41,530 nt of DNA, from positions 1 to 41,530 of the forward strand of contig JAJQAZ010000064.1 in assembly GCA_021203545.1 (NCBI GenBank). Direction: 5' to 3'. This DNA comes from Tannerellaceae bacterium (lineage in GTDB: Bacteria > Bacteroidota > Bacteroidia > Bacteroidales > Tannerellaceae). Both the position numbers and the translations under genes were made by a program. Below the pieces are notes generated by a model. That model saw nothing but the letters and a program-made list of their open reading frames with translations. It did not search any database and was not told the origin of the DNA. Position 1 is the stretch's first letter, and each line of letters starts with the position of its first letter. Below, one piece after another: positions 29,125-38,700 of this stretch.

Positions 29125-29643
29125 TTATAGGGTTATATCCTTTATAGATACATTAGTAATATTCAGTTCCATAGTTACCTGCCTGTTTTGGTCTGATTCA
29201 TCTATTAAATGGATGGGGGCAGGTGTAGTTACCTGATAAGAACCGGGAGTTTGTTTGATATGGAAATATTGATCCACCACATAATAGGAACCATCTATTC
29301 GGGAATCTTTATTTTCAACGCTTAATACAAAGATCAATATCTTTTCGTTTTCCGCCCATTCTGTCAGATCATCTATATCTTCGGCCAGATCTACCGATTT
29401 ATAATTGCCATCGCCATGCATACTCAGCGACATATAGATTTCCAAATCCCGTTTGGTTTCATCTTGCTCCGAGAAAAAAGCCAGATTACAAAGTGGAAGT
29501 TCATGAATCATTTCCCCATAGGTAACAGGAAATTTATACTCTTTCCCGTCTACGGAAAGGAGTACATAATCATTCGTTTGTTGTTTCATCTGACAGGTAG
29601 TAAATAAACAAATTATTCCTAAAAAAGTAACCAGGTATTTCAT
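29125..29643 (-). CDS. hypothetical lipoprotein
   Basis: A 172-residue protein with a lipoprotein signal ending CLFTTC (Cys17), so it should be an envelope lipoprotein. The mature domain is beta-rich and acidic: NDYVLLSVDGKEYKFPVTYG, IYMSLSMHGDGNYKSVDLAE and FVLSVENKDSRIDGSYYVVD. I do not recognise the family. It lies 99 bp after the TolC-like gene on the same strand and could share its transcript, but the gap is AT-rich and may hold its own promoter. No disruption is seen. Confidence 0.65.
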   Translation of the reverse strand: MKYLVTFLGIICLFTTCQMKQQTNDYVLLSVDGKEYKFPVTYGEMIHELPLCNLAFFSEQDETKRDLEIYMSLSMHGDGNYKSVDLAEDIDDLTEWAENEKILIFVLSVENKDSRIDGSYYVVDQYFHIKQTPGSYQVTTPAPIHLIDESDQNRQVTMELNITNVSIKDITL

Positions 29644-29741
29644 AATGAACCATTCTTAAACAAAGTTAAACACATTCCCCTTCCAAAGATATTAAATATT
29701 TTTCTATTTTTTCGGATATGCATTCAAATAGTTTTTGAGTT

Positions 29742-31037
29742 TTATTGATTATCTGTATAAAGTTCTAATTCCAGCACTGAAACATTATAATCGTAAATAG
29801 CTTCAATATATCCTTTACGAATATCACGCACGGTATTCAGACTCTGCACAAAATGATTGATATCGGTATCGCTTTCGTAAAACTGTATCAGGGCACTCTG
29901 CAAAAGAGCATCGGCCTCAGCCAGAGCGGCTGTTGTATAATAATGTAAGGTTTCTCCCTGCTGACGTAAATGAGCCTGTAGTTTAGTTACCTTATTAGCC
30001 AGTTCACGGGATTGCGAGTCAGCTTCAAGCCGGGCTATCTGATACTCTATTTTTGCCTGTTTCACCCGGCTTTTGCCCGGAACAAACCACAGCGGAAAAG
30101 ATACACTCACCATCCATGAATCCAATCCGTTGAGCGGACTGATTTTCTGCCGGGTATACCCAACGGAGAATTCCGGAAAGAAACGGCTTTTTCCCAGACT
30201 GACAGCCGCTTTTTTCTCTTCGGTCTGGCTATGGAAATACCCTTGATGCGCATCCGAAAGCAACGAAGTACCGGTAGACACCGGCCAGACAAGTAAAGCT
30301 GTTTCAACAGGTGTAATTGTGTTATCCGCATAACAGACCCATGTAAACCGGCGGGTAGCAATACGCAGCTCTTCTTCGGCCTGCATCTGTTTCATACGTA
30401 AATCAGCCACCAATGAGGTAGCCATATTCTTCTCCAGAAGAGTTATGTTTCCCTGTTTATAACGTAGATTGCCGGCTTTCTGTAAATGTTCAACCCACTC
30501 GCTATACTCCCGGTAAAGTTCAAACGTTTGAAGCGCATACAAATAATAAGTCCATGCCCGTTTTACCTCGGCAATTATCTCTTTCCGGACCATTTGTTTA
30601 TAATATTCTCCGGTCTGTATCTCGCGGTTCACTAACACATTCCGGTAAAAGGGTGTTATCAGAGAGCCTAAAGACTGGGTAATATCGAGCTGGTTGTCTT
30701 TCCTGACCTCACTGTTAATCTGTCCCCACGCATAACTAACCGAAATGGCCGGAATATCCAGCTTCTCACCTTTGAACATACGAATCTTATCAACAGCAGC
30801 CGATGCGTTGCGTACCCGTGGATGATGTTCCAGCGCAAACTCTATAGCTTCATCCAGAGTTACCAACCTTTGCCCCTGTGCAGATATCAACGTAACCAGC
30901 ATGATCAGAGTAAGAAATAACTTCCTGAAAAAAGAACACCTTTTCCGGACAATAATCCTGTTTACCATTTTATAGAACACCGTATGCAACATGTTTAAAT
31001 ATTCTTTAATACGGTTAATAACCAGATTGCATTTCAA
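29742..31037 (-). CDS. TolC-family outer-membrane efflux protein (CzcC/CusC-like)
   Basis: Up to 431 residues; the true start is probably the Met at residue 24 (codon at 30968-30966), which gives a signal peptide with a basic start and LFLTLIMLVTLISAQGQ. The mature protein has the two TolC-family repeats: TLDEAIEFALEHHPRVRNAS at the start, long coiled-coil helices around 130-230, and the second repeat around FFPEFSVGYTRQ and DSWMVSVSFPLWFVPGKSR. It should form a trimeric outer-membrane duct for an RND-type or metal efflux pump. No pump (CzcA-like) or adaptor (CzcB-like) gene is in the window; the following gene is a lipoprotein. Divergent from an AraC regulator. Confidence 0.85.
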   Translation of the reverse strand: MKCNLVINRIKEYLNMLHTVFYKMVNRIIVRKRCSFFRKLFLTLIMLVTLISAQGQRLVTLDEAIEFALEHHPRVRNASAAVDKIRMFKGEKLDIPAISVSYAWGQINSEVRKDNQLDITQSLGSLITPFYRNVLVNREIQTGEYYKQMVRKEIIAEVKRAWTYYLYALQTFELYREYSEWVEHLQKAGNLRYKQGNITLLEKNMATSLVADLRMKQMQAEEELRIATRRFTWVCYADNTITPVETALLVWPVSTGTSLLSDAHQGYFHSQTEEKKAAVSLGKSRFFPEFSVGYTRQKISPLNGLDSWMVSVSFPLWFVPGKSRVKQAKIEYQIARLEADSQSRELANKVTKLQAHLRQQGETLHYYTTAALAEADALLQSALIQFYESDTDINHFVQSLNTVRDIRKGYIEAIYDYNVSVLELELYTDNQ

Positions 31038-31157
31038 TATGTTCGTAGGTGCATTCTCTATCTGTTTTACTACTTGTGGAAGTACTGAATAAATTGTTTA
31101 AGCCATTGAATTGACAACCTCAAAATCAATGAAAACGATATATTATTTGTACAAACC

Positions 31158-31188
31158 GGACAAAAACCCTAAAAGCTGGACAAAAACC
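31158..31188. promoter_or_regulatory. two GGACAAAAACC direct repeats, likely AraC-type operator
   Basis: GGACAAAAACC occurs at 31158-31168 and 31178-31188, exactly 20 bp apart, about two helical turns, which is the usual arrangement of AraC half-sites. A weaker TACAAACCGG lies just upstream. The repeats stand in the gap between the TolC-like gene (-) and the AraC-like regulator (+), about 25-50 bp upstream of its TATATTTG box. That the neighbouring regulator binds here is inference. Confidence 0.55.
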
Positions 31189-31211
31189 AATCTATTTTAA
31201 TTGCAATATTT

Positions 31212-31219
31212 TATATTTG
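31212..31219 (+). promoter_or_regulatory. -7 box TATATTTG of the AraC-family regulator
   Basis: An exact TAnnTTTG element 143 bp before the ATG at 31363, preceded by the two GGACAAAAACC repeats instead of a clear -33 box, as in activator-dependent promoters. The rest of the 325-bp gap 31038-31362 shows no gene. Confidence 0.5.
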
Positions 31220-31362
31220 TCCTGAACTTATCATACTATTCGTATGAGTTTTTATTCATCTGTGTAAGTATCCATAATATGGAATAAGGCAAACAGGTTA
31301 TATCAACGCCAGAATACCTGTTATTTCTTATTTTAAAAAGAAGATTTTCTGAATTATAACGT

Positions 31363-32202
31363 ATGAAAGATAATTATTATTTTCAGAGAAATTCCTGTAT
31401 GGAAGAGGCCTCGTTAACGCCACTAATCAAATTGCAGACTCTTCAGAAAGGAGAACAGGAAAAAGGAACAGCTGAGTTTCACATGATTATATTTCTATTA
31501 CAAGGTGACTGTTGGCTGACTTCCGATTTTTATTCTCCTCAGGTAGTAGAAGAAGGGTATGCCGTTTTTATACCCCTTCAGGGATGTTATGATTTTACAG
31601 CCCGTAAATGTTCAAGATTACTGATCATGCAGGGTGATTTATTCCAGAAACAAATGGGAGGCTTTTCTTTGGAGACTCTCTATCGTTTCTATCCGGAAAG
31701 TAAAGAAGAGCAAAGTTTACTGCCTATTAAACCCCTGTTAATGATGTATCTCAAACAGATAGAACTGTATCTGGATCATTGTTTCGATAACATCGAATTT
31801 TTTGATATAAAAATACAGGAACTTCAGATTCTACTCTCCCACTTTTACTCTCCCGGAGAATTAGCTTCTTTTTTCCGTTCCGTACTCAATTCAGACCTTA
31901 CTTTTGCCAGCTTTGTATTAAATAACTGGCATGGGGTCAAAAGCGTACAGGAGCTGGCCGGACTTTCACATTATTGTGAAACAGGTTTCAGAAAAAAATT
32001 CCGGCAGGTATTCGGCATATCTCCTTATAAATGGATACAACAAAAACGCTCTGCCCGTCTGTATTATGAAATCGTAAATAACAAGAAACCGTTTAAACTC
32101 ATCGCAGAAGAGTACGGTTTTAAATCCATTCAACACTTTAACGAATATTGCAACCGCTATTTCAAATGCACCCCCGGAGCCCTCCGCAAAAACACCGTCT
32201 GA
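31363..32202 (+). CDS. AraC-family transcription regulator
   Basis: A 279-residue regulator. The C-terminal ~100 residues form the double helix-turn-helix: VQELAGLSHYCETGFRKKFR is the first, with GISPYKWIQQKRSARLYYEI after it, and FKLIAEEYGFKSIQHFNEYC, then FKCTPGALRK, the second. The N-terminal half (FLLQGDCWLTSDFYSPQ...) looks like a cupin sensor domain. It is divergent from the TolC-like gene and upstream of the fimbrial genes at 32621; either could be its target. The GGACAAAAACC repeats in its own promoter region point to self-control and to TolC. Intact. Confidence 0.88.
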   Translation: MKDNYYFQRNSCMEEASLTPLIKLQTLQKGEQEKGTAEFHMIIFLLQGDCWLTSDFYSPQVVEEGYAVFIPLQGCYDFTARKCSRLLIMQGDLFQKQMGGFSLETLYRFYPESKEEQSLLPIKPLLMMYLKQIELYLDHCFDNIEFFDIKIQELQILLSHFYSPGELASFFRSVLNSDLTFASFVLNNWHGVKSVQELAGLSHYCETGFRKKFRQVFGISPYKWIQQKRSARLYYEIVNNKKPFKLIAEEYGFKSIQHFNEYCNRYFKCTPGALRKNTV

Positions 32203-32299
32203 ACCCCATATAAAAAAGAAAGAACATATTTTTAGTGATCCTACTGACATAGTCCCCCGCTGGCTTCACCAATGTCACGGCCTTAAGAGTTTTTCTAAT

Positions 32300-32406
32300 G
32301 TTCGGCGTAGCGTCTCGCTACGTCGTTGTAAAAAGTGAGGCTCCAGCCTCACGTGAAGCAGGAGCTTCACCTATTTTAGCGACATAGCGAAGACGCTATG
32401 CCGAAC
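32300..32406. repeat. 107-bp nested inverted repeat, second full copy
   Basis: It starts GTTCGGCGTAGCGTCTCGC and ends GCGAAGACGCTATGCCGAAC, with inner GTGAGGCTCCAGCCTCAC and GTGAAGCAGGAGCTTCAC hairpins. It is like the copy at 24447-24555, but the arms and inner loops carry paired changes. It lies in the 418-bp gap between the AraC regulator and the first fimbrial gene. Confidence 0.85.
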
Positions 32407-32535
32407 GAAGGGGCCGGTCTACGCTTCCCTGTGATCCAAATCTGCCTGATGTGTATACAATTTTTACCGGAAGAAAAAACCGGAATACTGAATTATTGGC
32501 ATTTTTTACTATAAATGTTATCTGTTGAAACATAC

Positions 32536-32543
32536 TAATTTTG
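32536..32543 (+). promoter_or_regulatory. -7 box TAATTTTG of the fimbrial operon
   Basis: An exact TAnnTTTG match 78 bp before the ATG at 32621, after a T-rich stretch where a -33 element could lie. No clear TTTG is seen at the right spacing, so an activator may be needed. Confidence 0.45.
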
Positions 32544-32620
32544 TCACCGTAGTTAACTATTCTTTTTATTCTTAATTATCCAATTACTTTAAATTAAAGA
32601 CTAATTAAATTATTACAATC

Positions 32621-34125
32621 ATGAAGAAATTTTTTATTAAAATGGTTCTTCCGACTCTCTTTCTGGGATTTGGAATGATTAGTTGTAATTCAGACGATGC
32701 CGAAACAAATGGTTTACCCGGTGACAAAATGGAGGTAGAAGGAAAAGGTTACATTTCTCTGAACCTTACCCATACCGAAACAGGTGTTAAATCAGGTCCT
32801 GATGAAGACTATGGCATTGAACCCGAATACCGGGTGGACGATGTGCGTGTAGTACTCTACAAAGTGAAAGACGGAATTGCAGCCTATACCTTCGATATGG
32901 ATGCGACAAATAACGGCGGACATACGTTTTTCCAGGGGGATGATGTAGCCACTATTACCACTCCGGGAAGCCGCCGGTTTACTACAAAAGCCAAAGAGAT
33001 TGAAGTAGATGATTATTATTTACTGGTTCTGGTAAACTCGCCGGCAGAAGTCCTGGCAATGACTCAACCCGGTAATCATTTCGATAAGTTTGGTAATTCT
33101 GTTTACAACCTTGGAAATGATTATAGCAAACTGATTGGCATAGCCAGTCCGAGATACAACGATACCAATGCTTCGTAATATAGCTTCTTTATGTCTAACT
33201 TCAAAAAAAAGAGTTGATCATTGAAGGAAAAAGAGCCTTGTATGATAATGAGAGTGATGCCGAAGCCAATCCGGTGCTGGTAATTGTAGACCGTGCCGTA
33301 GCAAAAGTAAAACTGAAAAAAGATGAACTGGTAACCGAAAAGGGTACGGTAGAAAATATTGTTTGGAAACTGGATATTACCAATAAACAAACATTCTGGG
33401 TACGCCACGCGGCCAAAACTCTGTATGGAGACTGGGAACCAAGAGGAGAAACAGACCGTACTATCCTATATGCGGAAGATCCGAACTTCGACCATATCAG
33501 CCAATTAAGAGATCCGGGCCTTACAGTTAGTCCGCAAACCTATTTCAATTATATCACAGAAAGTGATTTAACAAACGATGATTGCGAATGGGAATATGTT
33601 GCGGAGAATACCATGGAAGCCGGGGAACAATGGGAAGATGTGATGACCCGTATGGTGCTACGCTTAAACTTTATTCCTACCGGTTTCAGTGCCGGAGATA
33701 GTTATTACTGGTGGCGTGGGTATGCTTTACAGGTTGAAGATGTAAAAAACTATGCGACTGATGTGTCTTCTATCCCTTCTACATTAAATGGATTACAACA
33801 AACACTGTTGGAGTTAATTGCTATGGGATACGATTTTACGAATCCGGTTGCGACCAATCATCCGGAAATCGAATTCTATAAAGAGGGTATTAGCTACTAT
33901 GCGGTACCGATCCGCCACTTTAATGATGTACAGGCTCCGGATAAGATGCAGTACGGACGTTACGGTGTGGTAAGAAACAACCAGTATACACTGAATCTGA
34001 AAACAATCACAGGTCCCGGTACTCCTGACATTCCAGGCCCTGAACCGGACGAAGACAAATACCTGTCTGTAGATATTCAGATCCAAAACTGGTATTCACG
34101 CGATATTCAGGATATTGAAGAGTAA
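32621..34125 (+). pseudogene. Mfa1-type major fimbrial subunit lipoprotein, one stop and one frameshift
   Basis: Bacteroidales type V fimbrillins are exported as lipoproteins, trimmed, and polymerised by donor-strand exchange. This one has a signal ending GFGMISC (Cys22). N-domain features are YISLNLTHTETG, VDDVRVVLYKV and VDDYYLLVLVNSP. The C-domain runs from RAVAKVKLKK to the end motif WYSRDIQDIEE, the typical C-terminal strand (W-x-x-R-x-Q/I-x-x-E). Two lesions separate N and C domains: an in-frame TAA at 33176-33178 (NAS*YSFFMSNFKKK), and 27 bases later an A8 run (33203-33210) needing one A to give KKKELIIEGKRALYDN. Joined length is ~500 residues. An Mfa2-like gene follows. Confidence 0.82.
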
Positions 34126-34156
34126 CCTCGGATTTTTTTGTAGTTCCTCTGCTTGG

Positions 34157-34599
34157 TCGGAGGGGATTTGCAATCAGTCGTATTCGGAAGATTATAAGTA
34201 ATTGATTTTGTACAAACTCCCCTCCCCGGGAGCTACTCTCTACACACATCTTTTTGTATTAAGTCCCGAAGGGACGCCTTAGGACAGCCCAGCACACAAG
34301 TGCTGGGGTCACAGGGATATACCCCATTTGAGTCCTGTAAGGACGACTGAAATAAATACTGAATTATCAATGCCATTTATCAGCCGTACTTTCAGCACTC
34401 AAATACTCTAATGGTTTATTTACCCAGCACTTGCGTGCCGGGCTATCATGAGCCGTCCCGTTGGGACTCAATAAAAAACAGATATAAAAAGATGTGTGTA
34501 GAGAGTAGCCCCGGGAGGGAATGATAATACTCTCATTTACAAAACATTGATTAACTTAAGAAATCTTCCGACCACGACTGATTTGCAATCCCCTTCGAC
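34157..34599. repeat. 443-bp nested inverted repeat between the two fimbrial genes
   Basis: The two ends are imperfect inverted copies of each other over about 150-180 bp: GGGGATTTGCAATCAGTCG with CGACTGATTTGCAATCCCC, CGGAAGATT with AATCTTCCG, TGATTTTGTA with TTACAAAACATTGA, GGGAGCTACTCTCTACACAC with GTGTGTAGAGAGTAGCCCC, AAGTCCC with GGGACT, and GCCCAGCACACAAGTGC with GCACTTGCGTGCCGGGC. The centre is about 130 bp. As RNA it would form one very long hairpin. No gene is seen in the 526-bp gap 34126-34651. Confidence 0.8.
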
Positions 34600-34651
34600 T
34601 AAGAAAATGAATATTTTATTTTTCTGATTATAAACCTATCTGCTTATTTAT

Positions 34652-35617
34652 ATGCCAACATTCTATAAATCTCTTTTATTCATTCCTCTGCTCACGGTTG
34701 TGTTCTCCTCCTGTGTATAGCAGGATATGAATATATGTGACGAAGAAACCCACCTCTGTTTTGTATATGATTATAATCTGCAATATATAGATTTGTTTCC
34801 AAATGAAATAAAGGATCTGACTGTTCTTGTTTTTGATAAGGAAGGTTTTTTATACCGGGTTTACAAAGATGAAGCAGATACAACTTTTCCTGCCGGTTAT
34901 ACAATGAAGGTTAGTTTGGAAGAAAATGAATATACTTTTGTTGTATGGTCAGGATTGAACCACGACGATTTTATTACAAATACCTTCACCCGTAGCACAA
35001 CATGTATAGATGATCTGTTTGTAGAAATAATCTGCAAAGAGGAACAGGGAAAAGTAAAACGAAAAATACCCTCCTTATGGCATGGGAAGTTAGAGAAGAA
35101 ATGGGATAAGTCCACTCCGGATACAATCAGATTAACCAAGAATTTAAATACCCTCCGGATCATTATGAAGAACCTGGACGATGAAGGAGACGAAATAGAT
35201 ATTCATGATTTCGATGTTGTACTGAATTGCGCCAACGGAATCTACAATTATGGAAACGAACCTTTTGAAGAACCCTTCGATTATTATCCCTACTATAAAA
35301 CCAATCATCCCCAAACCGGAGCCATTGCCGAACTAAACACTCTACGCCTTATGGCCAAACAAAAGAACACATTAAAAATCATTCACCGGGAAACAGGGGA
35401 AAATATACTCGGAAAAGATATTAACCTGAATACCTATTTCGAAGCATTGAGACTCTTACAATACGAAGATATGCCGCTACAGGAATACCTGGACCGGGAA
35501 AACCATTACGGTATAATCTTTTTCTACAAAGGGTTCAACAAAGATAATCCTTCATTTGGAGGCTTCAACGTCGAAATCAACGGCTGGACCATCCGCGACC
35601 AGGATATAGAATATTAA
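34652..35617 (+). pseudogene. FimB/Mfa2-type fimbrial anchor lipoprotein with an in-frame stop after the lipobox
   Basis: Mfa2/FimB proteins anchor the fimbrial shaft in the outer membrane and limit its length. The frame from ATG 34652 gives a lipoprotein signal ending VVFSSC (Cys21), then Val and an in-frame TAG at 34718-34720, then QDMNICDEETHLCFVYDYNL, the family's usual mature start. The open frame continues to 35617 with IKDLTVLVFDKEGFLYRVYK, a central beta domain and the C-terminal strand WTIRDQDIEY. Without the stop it is 321 residues. Restart at ATG 34727 would lack the signal and stay in the cytoplasm. It pairs with the broken Mfa1-like gene upstream. Confidence 0.82.
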
Positions 35618-35631
35618 GCGGATTTTTAGTA

Positions 35632-35707
35632 CTTTCGTAACCAAATTAAAACCGTTTTTACCTATACCGTCATGAATACACCAGAGTATAACAAATGTAT
35701 GAATTGA
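35632..35707 (+). other. promoter-like box followed by a tiny 11-codon frame
   Basis: TACTTTCG (35632-35639) resembles a -7 box and is followed by TAACC, as at the promoters near 15721 and 27363. ATG 35672 then opens 11 codons (MNTPEYNKCMN) and a stop at 35705-35707. This may be a gene start cut off by loss of the rest, or a leader RNA. It ends 12 bp before the convergent CHAT gene. Confidence 0.3.
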
Positions 35708-35718
35708 CAAGTAATATT

Positions 35719-38700
35719 CTACTTACCATCCAGCATAATGAAAGCGCCCCAGTAATAGGGATCGCTGCAATCTATTGTATAAGTAACCCATTTCTGCGGA
35801 TGTCTTTCAAGTCCGTCCGCATGTAATACCAATGGCTGATCTTTATCATCTTCCTTTCTTTTTACCTCCAGTGTGATCTCCTGTAATTCTTTCAATGCAT
35901 TGCCGAAAGCGGTTTGAGTACCTTCACCGGCTCCTATATGAGCATAAAAGCGGGACATTAATTCCGTAGAAACTTCATCTACCACCGGCCACAAACTCAT
36001 CAGGATAGTCTGCGCACCTGCTTTCTTAAATCCACGCTGTATACCAAACACACCATCGCCGCTGATCTCTCCTACCCCGGTACGGCAGGCAGAAAGAACA
36101 ACCAGCGAAGTATTACTCAAATCCAGTTGCGAAATCTCAAAAGCCGTCAGAATACCATCTTCCTTATCTTCCGGTACCTTTTCGTAACTTCCGGCTGTTA
36201 TCACACCCGAAAACAATAGACCCGAATAATGTAGTGCCAATTCGTCCACCCGTTTATTTACCTGCGAAAAACCTTGTTTTTTTACAGATGCCAATTCAAC
36301 CGGAAGGGTTATGCCATGGGTAGAAATATGCAGCATAGAGGGACTCTTTCCCGACAAACCTTTAACAGACTCTTCTACGGCATCTGCTTTACTTACAACA
36401 GTTGTTGCTATGCCCGCTTTTTGTAAACAATCTGCAATTATTTCAACCTCCCGCTGCGAAGAAGGTAAAGAATCTATGTTTGCCCGTACAGATGAAACAT
36501 GACGGAATAAATCACCGGAAGCAACTCTGTAAGCCGATAAACCATTTTCAATAATACGCAAAGGTGCATCATACTGCATACCTCCATACAAAACTGCCGT
36601 ATCAAATTGTTGCTCTTTACTTCTGTGCAACACTTCACGAGTACTTGAGCAACGGCGCAGATCGTATTTACCAAATAAAGAAACGCCATCCGGGTCTGTC
36701 AGATATTCAATACTGATCAGATTCAATAATCCAACAGGAGAAAAGAATACAGCTTTATCAGGAGTTAAAAAAGATTCCAGCGGCTGCCAGATCAACTCAT
36801 ATAACACATGGCTGTTTGCATATAATTCTTTCAATACAAACTCAAATTCAGATACCTCTTCTTTGACCGTAAAACTCTCTTCCAGCAAAATATCTCCTAC
36901 ACAGGTATTCAGAAAATGCTCCCTTGAAAAAAGATTGATAACACGTGGCGCGTTCCACTCCGGGCAAATAATAGCCGCCGCATATACAACTGAGTCTTTT
37001 TTCGCTTCATACTCTATAAACTCGATAGCTGTTTCACCTGTTTTTAAAGCAGAGCGAATATCTGTCCAGGTAGTTTCCAAAAAAGCAACATACTCCCTGA
37101 AAGCAGGTACTTTATTCATTAACTCTCTTTCCAGAAAGTCCGCTTTACGCAACATCTCCTCCTTTTGTAACCCAATAACTTCCTCTTTCTGTGCTCCCCT
37201 TCGCAAAAAACACGCTTCTTCGTAAAGGTTTGCTATTAACGGATCCTTACTTTGACGAAACAGATTAGTAACAGCGATAGAAGAGTTTAATAAAATTCCT
37301 TTTGAGAAAAGAGCCGCATCATATACCAACCCATTAAACAAAGGATCATTGCCACCATCGGCGTACTTTCCGGCATTAAATAACTGATCCCGGTATTGTC
37401 GCCAATAATTTTCACGTTCCCGCTCGTTCATAAAAGAGAAATTCTGTTTAATACGGTTAGTAAGCATCTCAAAAAGTTGCCTGTAATGATTTCTGGCTAC
37501 CTCATACTCGCCTTTTCCGGAATAAACTTCCGACAATAAAAAATAACTTTCCTCTTTGCCCGGAAAATTAGTTACGCCGGTTTGTTCCAATAGCTCCATT
37601 TCCTTTTGAGATAAAAATAATGCATCATCATAGTTACCGGTTTCCGCATATACCATTGCCAACGCCCCCAATTGAAGAGCACGTGTCAGATCGTCGGCCT
37701 GCAAATTCTTCTCTATCGCTTCACGGCATTGTCCGGCATATACCAGTGCCTGTTCATTCATCCCGTTCAGGATACAGATCATTGCCATCTGATTTAGTGC
37801 TGTAACATACTCCGGTCCATTTACACCAATTTGCGTTTCTGCCGTTTCAAGAGCCAATAATGCATATTTCTCTGCCTCTTTACTATGTGCTACAGCCTCT
37901 GCCTCTTTATATTCTGCCCGCAATAGGTCTGCCTGCGAAACATGACAACCAGTCAAGTTCTGGTACAGGTTAAACTGTTCTACCGGATTGATGGTAAGAG
38001 GCAGCAACTGCGAGTAAACATCTATTGCCTGCGAATAAAGTCCGGTTGTAAAATAAAGATTTCCCTGTTTATTCAATATATATAAACGGGTATCTGTTTC
38101 TCCGGCCAGTTTTAATGCTTTTTGTAAAATGGTATTTGCCCCTTCATTGTCTCCTGCCAGCATATACATTTCGGCTAAGACTCCCATCATTTGAACAGAT
38201 ATAGGATCTGTCTCTTCTAAAAAAAGTAATTGTCAACTCCCAATTTTTAGTATAGTAATCTACAGCACTTTTATAATCACCTATTGCCTGTAGTGCCTGA
38301 ATAAATTCGTCCAGGATATTATCTCCAGGAACAATTTCTCCGGCAGCCAGATAAAGATCTACAGAATTCTTGGCACGGTCTATATACATATGCGCCGTAT
38401 GGTAATCTCCGTTCACCGCATGTATATACCCTATCTGGGAAAGAATAACCGGTTCATTTTCTGTTGGTTCAAATGTCAGTAAGCCTGCAATCTCTTTTGC
38501 CTGATCCATAGCATTGGCAAGCTTATAGAGTCTCATCAACCGGTATAATATTTCAAAATGTATTTCCGGATCGTGTCGTACCACATCCATTAACTGGTCT
38601 GCAATCTGTAAACAGTACTGCATATCTCCTTTCTCCCGGAAACAAAAGGCCATCTCATACAATATTTCCGGATATTCAGGTGACTCCGGAGAAATATAGT

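Noticed and set aside
34157-34599. A classical invertible promoter switch
   Set aside because: The arms are far longer and less perfect than the short inverted repeats used by Bacteroides invertases, the element lies inside an operon, and no invertase is in the window.
4224-34720. Stop-codon reassignment or read-through
   Set aside because: The in-frame stops include TAA, TGA and TAG, and intact genes nearby end normally at all three. Frameshifts in other genes also cannot be explained by recoding.
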